From Calendula officinalis (Eukaryota > Streptophyta > Magnoliopsida > Asterales > Asteraceae), in contig OY970828.1 of assembly GCA_963853835.1 (NCBI GenBank), forward strand, positions 14,513,813 to 14,577,812: DNA of 64,000 nucleotides, written 5' to 3'. The position numbers were made by a program, and so were the translations under genes. Positions 59,642 to 64,000 of this stretch are shown in pieces; the stretch's first letter is position 1; the number at the start of each line of letters is the position of its first letter. The notes under the pieces were generated by a model that saw only the letters and a list, made by a program, of their open reading frames with translations, had not been told where the DNA came from and made no database searches.

Positions 59642-61516
59642 TTAGTTAAGTTTGGGAACCCAAGCTTTATATGTCTTGGGTTCATCCTTTGAGAAATGAG
59701 CTTTTGGGGATTTAACTTTAAAGACTTTTGGTACCCATACTTGTTTATTACTGGTATTTTGTTTTACTACTGTCCTTTTGGAGTTATTACTGGTGTGAGA
59801 ATTTCCTACTGATCTTGGTTTATACCTATTGTTTTTAGCTTTTGAATACTTTACTACTGATGGACCAGTAGTATTTGGGTACTTACCATGTTTAGAATGA
59901 CCAGTAGTGTTTTTAGAGTTACCACCAGTAGTATTTTTGAAAGTTGTTTTGGGAGCAGTAGTATTTTTGAAATTAGGGTTTTTACCAGTAGTATTCTTGT
60001 ACTGGTACCATACAGCATTATAATTAGGGTTAACACCAGTAGTAAATTTGTTAGAGTTTCTACTGGTGTTGGAAAATTTAAAATATTGTTTATTTTGATT
60101 AGATTTTCCATTATTCTTGAAGTAATTGCTGTTCTTTGGGCTGCCAACTCTTCTGTTTTGCACAAATCTTGGTGCACTTCTTCCAAATCTTGGAGTTTCA
60201 GCAATTTGAGTTTTGATTGTATTTACTACTGAAGGACCAGTAGTATTTTTTAACTTTTGAGTTTTTGATCATTGTTTAAAAATTTTAAATTCTTTTAACT
60301 CTTTGCAGTTTATTGGATTGAAGTGACAATCCTTTGCTAAATGGTTCATTTTATTGCATATAACACATCTTAATTTCTTATTTTTAGCACCTTCAGGTAT
60401 TCTTTGATCTAAGAGTTGTGTTTTATTTCTTTCATTCCCCCTTGTTAAAATTTTTGGTACATTATCTGCATTATATTTGGGAGATTCATTTGGACTTTGA
60501 GCTGTGTGAAAACTTGTATCAATTGATTTTGGTGATTCACTTTGAGATATTGTAAATTCAATTGATTGCTCATCATCAGAAGAATCATTTGATTCAGATG
60601 TTTCAGTATTAGATTCAGTTTGATTTTCAGTTTTTAATTCATTAATGATTCTTTCTGAACTGTTTTTAAGTGGAGGAATGAATTTATGTGGAGGTGGTAC
60701 AGCATGATATCCCACCCCATGAACAACCTTTTCTGTAGTTTGATTATTAGTTAATTCATCTAGGATTTTAGTGCTTCTTTCAAACTTTTTAATTGTTAAT
60801 TTATTTTGTTCAATTTCAAGCTGACATTCTTCTAATTTACTTGTTAGTTCTTTATTTTTTGTTTCATAGAACTCTTTCTCATCCACAGCTTGAAGCAATT
60901 CTTCCTTGATCCGTTGATCAATCATCTTGTACACCTTTATTTGATGTTCTTGATCAGCAATCACACTATCAAACTCATGATTTCTTCTGATTGCTTTTGC
61001 TAAATCTTCATTTAATTTAGTGTTTTCTTTTTCTAGATTTTTAATAATTTTAGCACATTCAGGAGTACAAGGTTTAGATTTTACCTCAGTTTTGTTGTCA
61101 GTAAAGGCCATGAGAGCTTGATTTTCAAAGTCTTGTTTGAGAACAGACTTCATGTTTCTTTTTGTACTCTTTGTCCCAACGAATCTCTTCTCCAGTGCTT
61201 CCCAAAGCAACTTAGCATCATCATATTCAACAAAGAGATGTTGATAGTCATTAGGAATGGCCAGTAGGAGAGTGCTTAGAGTTTTGAGTTCGATGCCTTT
61301 ATCTTTCTTCTCCTTCTCACATTTAAGTTTGTCTGCCTCAGTTACAGAGCTGCTTGCTTGAATTTGACCAGTTTTGTTTCCTTCACAAACGACTTCCCAC
61401 ATGGAATAATCTGTAATAAGCATGTATTGCTTAATACGATTCTTCCACATCCCAAAGTTATTGGGAGTGAGCATAGGGATTTTGTTGGCCTGAGTGCTTT
61501 CATTATTATCAGTCAT
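59642..61516 (-). CDS. Copia Gag, internally deleted and with one in-frame TGA
   Basis: Starts at ATG 61516 (MTDNNESTQANKIPMLTPNN) and runs 415 codons to a TGA at 60269-60271. The same frame continues past it to a TAA at 59642. The N-terminal gag domain breaks off after KSVLKQDFENQ and jumps to ALMAFTDNK. In the fuller gag of the decayed SIRE these two places are separated by the rest of the gag core and the first zinc knuckle, so roughly 200 residues appear deleted. A coiled coil follows, then a zinc knuckle CVICNKMNHLAKDC near the TGA. The part beyond the TGA is Lys/Asn-rich with repeated NTTG, encoded by the CAGTAGTA motif. Pol begins in another frame just downstream. Confidence 0.8.
59764..60250. 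repeat. CAGTAGTA cluster in the gag C-terminal region
   Basis: Nine exact copies and several near copies. On the coding strand the common form AATACTACTGG reads Asn-Thr-Thr-Gly, which produces the repeated NTTG peptide. Confidence 0.9.
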
Positions 61517-61590
61517 GATTAATAATGTGTGTGTTTTAAAGATTAAAATTTTTTGTTGTTCTTAACAAATAGTAGATCTAGAACCAATAC

Positions 61591-61602
61591 GCTCTGATAC
61601 CA
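61591..61602 (-). other. Primer binding site
   Basis: The minus strand reads TGGTATCAGAGC (plus strand GCTCTGATACCA), two bases inside the LTR: a tRNA-iMet primer site, fully conserved. Confidence 0.95.
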
Positions 61603-61604
61603 CT

Positions 61605-62223
61605 TGTCAGGATCGATTAACTATAAACAAGTTAATAAACACCTTAGATCTAATTGATGATAGAAGTTGCAGCGGATCAACACTATATCAATATATTAAG
61701 AACAATGAACTGTATGAACAATATGCAAGAATATTAAGAACACAGTTTCACAAAAAGCTTCAATGTATATTATTGAGTTAACAATACACACGTACGTTTA
61801 CAATTCGTAAGGAACTATTTATAATAGTCCTTGAAGCTAAACTATTTACCCTAGTTATTCTAGGACTTGATTTACATCGAATAATAATAATATACATTGA
61901 TTTACATTCTATAACTATCTATACGAAGATCTCGGACTTGATATCTTCCAAAAACGCGTTGTCAGTAGTAAAACTAATCACCAGTAGTAAATATGAAGAC
62001 CAGTAGTAAACTTGATGATCAGTAGTAAGTCCAGAAACCAACGTCAGTAGTAACTACAATGATCAGTAGTATCTTCAATCTTTGCATGATCAGTAGTAAC
62101 TTAGTTATAGTGAACACCAGCATCAACTTCATCAGTAGTAAATGTTTCTGCCCCATCAGTACTAAATAAGATCAGTACTAACTGCAGCATCAGTAATAAG
62201 TTGATCTGTGTTTTGCTCCAACA
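61605..62223 (-). repeat. 5' LTR of the young SIRE element
   Basis: 619 bp, identical to the 3' LTR except one base by eye, with the same eight CAGTAGTA motifs (about 61962-62140). It lies about 280 bp downstream of the NAC gene stop and has the same orientation. Confidence 0.97.
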
Positions 62224-62228
62224 ATAGG

Positions 62229-62502
62229 CACAACACAGATTCCGTATTTTCTAAACAAAACAACTTTAGGGTAGATAATTGTTGCCTCAAATATCTAAAT
62301 CCCTAATATGTCAATACATCATTTTACATATAAGAAATCAAGTCCGTCACTTAAGACATGACGACAGTAGATACAACTAGCATTAAGATCCCAAAACATG
62401 GCCAGCATTATCGGACCATAATCATTGAAAAATATGTCCTTATGTTAAGTTTATACTACACAACTTGAATAATAATTGTAAGCATATAAGAGAAAATTGA
62501 AA
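62229..62502 (-). other. NAC gene 3' flank / probable 3' UTR
   Basis: AT-rich DNA between the NAC stop and the SIRE insertion. The insertion lies within, or just after, the expected 3' UTR. Confidence 0.5.
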
Positions 62503-62543
62503 CTACTTGAAAGAGTGAATAAATTCGTTGCTTGCTTCAGTAG

Positions 62544-64000
62544 TCAACATGGAACTCCATTCCCAAAATCTATCGGGAAAAGTTCCTTGAACTGCTCCAG
62601 GAAAATGATTGGGGGCAACAAGTGGTTGAGTGTGAAATCTGGTTGCGGTTGCAGGGGCAAATTAGAGGGAACATTGAGTTGGTAATTATACATATTAAGA
62701 AGTTGAGAGTTTTCTAGAGCTTGTTGAGAGCTTAAAATCCTATGTAGGTCATCAACGTTACTACTAGGGAAGACGATCGAGGAAGTGGTGGTTAAGATAT
62801 CGTTATAACTGGTTTTGTCTTCATTCTGGTGACAAGATTGACCTACAAAACAGTTGAAACTAGATGAATCCTGCAACTGCTTCTTGTTATCATAAGGTGA
62901 AGGTCTTGAGGTACTCCTCGTTGTTTGGAGAGAACGTGGGAGAGATGGATTATGGTCTTCTACTCCAGTACGCTTGTAAACCCTACATAACGAAATCTCA
63001 GCCTGCAAAAAAACCACAAATTAAACAAACAAGAATAAATGAAACATGAAAACCATGCAGTTTGCAAACGAATAATCATTTCGTTTTCAAACCCAAGTAA
63101 TAATTAGTTTGAGTGTGTAGGTGAAACTCGTTATCTTATATTAATTATGTACCCAAGTAATCATCAGTTAGTTCCAAAGTATATAAATCTTGCGGTGATA
63201 TTGGTATTCACATATATAAAAATAGAGAGAATTGTGCGTTTAATGCTAGCGGTGACATTGGTACGTACATTAATTTATGGGTTATTCATTGGATTTATTT
63301 TTCTTTTTAATTTAAAAGGGTATTATGGATTTAACCGTTTCAAGTTTTGCTTGTTTTGTACGTCACCTAACTGTTTCTTTGGCCGTTTTCGAATTTACCC
63401 CAGTCATCTTGTAATGTTTACCCAGAGAATTAATAATCGAATTCTTTACCTTTTATAAGTCACCTTAGGCCGTTAATTTAATTAAGAGTTTTGATAATGA
63501 CAATATCCATCATAAATTTGTACATCAAACTATAACCAACTCCTGAATTTTAGAAATTACTCTCCGATAAATTAATGTACATTTTTTTATGTATTCAAAG
63601 ACAACTCTTAGACTGTCATTATCAAAAAATTTTAATTAAATATGGTTACTGACACTTATGCAATAATTCAAAGATTAGGGTTGCAGATGCTTCCATTTAA
63701 ACAAAACTTACAAAACTGGATTTTCTAGATCCACAAATTAAGGATTGAAATATAACCTATAATGACCGACCTTTTGTAATCTTTCAAATTCGTGTTGAGG
63801 TAAGCGATATTCATTCATGATCCAGCTACTTCGAATTCCTTTAGGAGCTTTTCCAGAATAAAAAACAAGGGTTTTCTTTAAACCAGTTGATTTGATTTTA
63901 TAAGTTTTGGTCATTCTATCAGCTCCGGTGGCTTTCCAGTAGCCTGAAGTGGTCACACGATTAGGTCGATCACCGTTGCGGTACTTTCTATCTCTTGGAA
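62544..64000 (-). CDS. NAC-domain transcription factor (NAC035/LOV1-like), 3' two exons, 5' part outside window
   Basis: The upstream exon (64000-63771) encodes NAC subdomains C and D: RDRKYRNGDRPNRVTTSGYW, KATGADR, LVFYSGKAPKGIRSSWIMNE. The donor AAG|GTCGGT is at 63770. The last exon starts at 63002 after a TTTTTTGCAG acceptor and opens with subdomain E (AEISLCRVYKRTGVEDH). NAC proteins are plant-specific DNA-binding regulators; the pattern is closest, from memory, to the NAC035/LOV1 group. The current frame ends at 62544 with a short tail (FGNGVPC). A different frame in the last 100 bp gives a more NAC-like end (see findings). The first exon with subdomains A and B lies beyond 64000. Confidence 0.93.
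63003..63770 (-). other. NAC gene intron
   Basis: 768-bp GT-AG intron between the D and E parts of the NAC domain. Removing it joins LQK to AEISLC in frame. ORFs within it are chance. Confidence 0.9.

Larger units (their letters stand above)
51478..62223 (-). mobile_element. Young SIRE-type Copia retrotransposon with extra ORF and dispersed CAGTAGTA motif
   Basis: Complete 10.75-kb element, minus strand, flanked by the perfect duplication ATAGG (51473-51477 and 62224-62228). LTRs are 619 bp each; I find a single mismatch between them (near their shared TGTCA[T/G]GATCG end), so insertion was recent. Order on the minus strand: LTR, primer site, gag, pol, spacer with motif cluster and TATA, extra ORF, purine tract, LTR. 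The SIRE/Maximus lineage is inferred from the pol sequence type, the element length and the extra ORF after RNase H. Confidence 0.95.

Noticed and set aside
63147..63458. 103-codon ORF near the NAC gene
   Set aside because: It falls within the well-supported NAC intron and on the opposite strand.

Overview
This window is plant nuclear DNA: plant-type LTR retrotransposons, MITEs, a DYW-type pentatricopeptide (PPR) gene and a NAC transcription factor gene with normal GT-AG introns. The SIRE-type Copia elements carry a long extra ORF downstream of pol. I recall that ORF family as very abundant in Asteraceae genomes, so a daisy-family host is my best guess (inference). Only two convincing host genes are present; most of the window is nested transposons.

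Layout. 1-7988: a non-autonomous Copia-like element that has a gag gene but no pol, inserted in an older minus-strand chromovirus (Ty3/gypsy) LTR (7989-9973). That LTR in turn sits in what looks like a host exon (9974-10170). 10692-11459: a solo LTR with a perfect 5-bp target duplication. 12.2-19.0 kb: a gene island with the PPR-DYW gene (14749-16464), a hAT-like MITE with a perfect 8-bp duplication, Stowaway-like MITEs, and an inverted duplication of a TATA-bearing promoter-like segment on both sides of the gene. 19-23.8 kb: AT-rich intergenic DNA with fragments. 23.8-26.1 kb: a degraded short-LTR element (minus), with a related copy at 48.7-50.7 kb (plus). 26.1-34.5 kb: a decayed SIRE-type Copia (minus). 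34.6-36.1 kb: two gypsy fragments joined head to head. 36182-46989: a full-length but decayed chromovirus with 2.5-2.6 kb LTRs and duplication GTTAA, inserted in another gypsy LTR (36066-36181 plus 46990-48665). 51478-62223: a very young SIRE-type Copia (LTRs 619 bp each, one mismatch by eye, duplication ATAGG). 62.5-64 kb: the 3' part of a NAC gene on the minus strand.

Most notable signal. The young SIRE element carries about fifty copies of the octamer CAGTAGTA. They lie in both LTRs, in the spacer upstream of the extra ORF, and inside coding DNA for gag, the integrase-RT linker and the extra ORF. The older, related SIRE element instead carries many CAGTATT/CAGTATC motifs. In both elements the extra ORF has a TATA box about 120-125 bp upstream of its ATG, so it probably has its own promoter. 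A family-specific short motif plus an extra protein gene resembles the VANC/motif anti-silencing system of VANDAL DNA transposons. I know of no such system in a Copia element; this is a hypothesis, not a demonstrated function.
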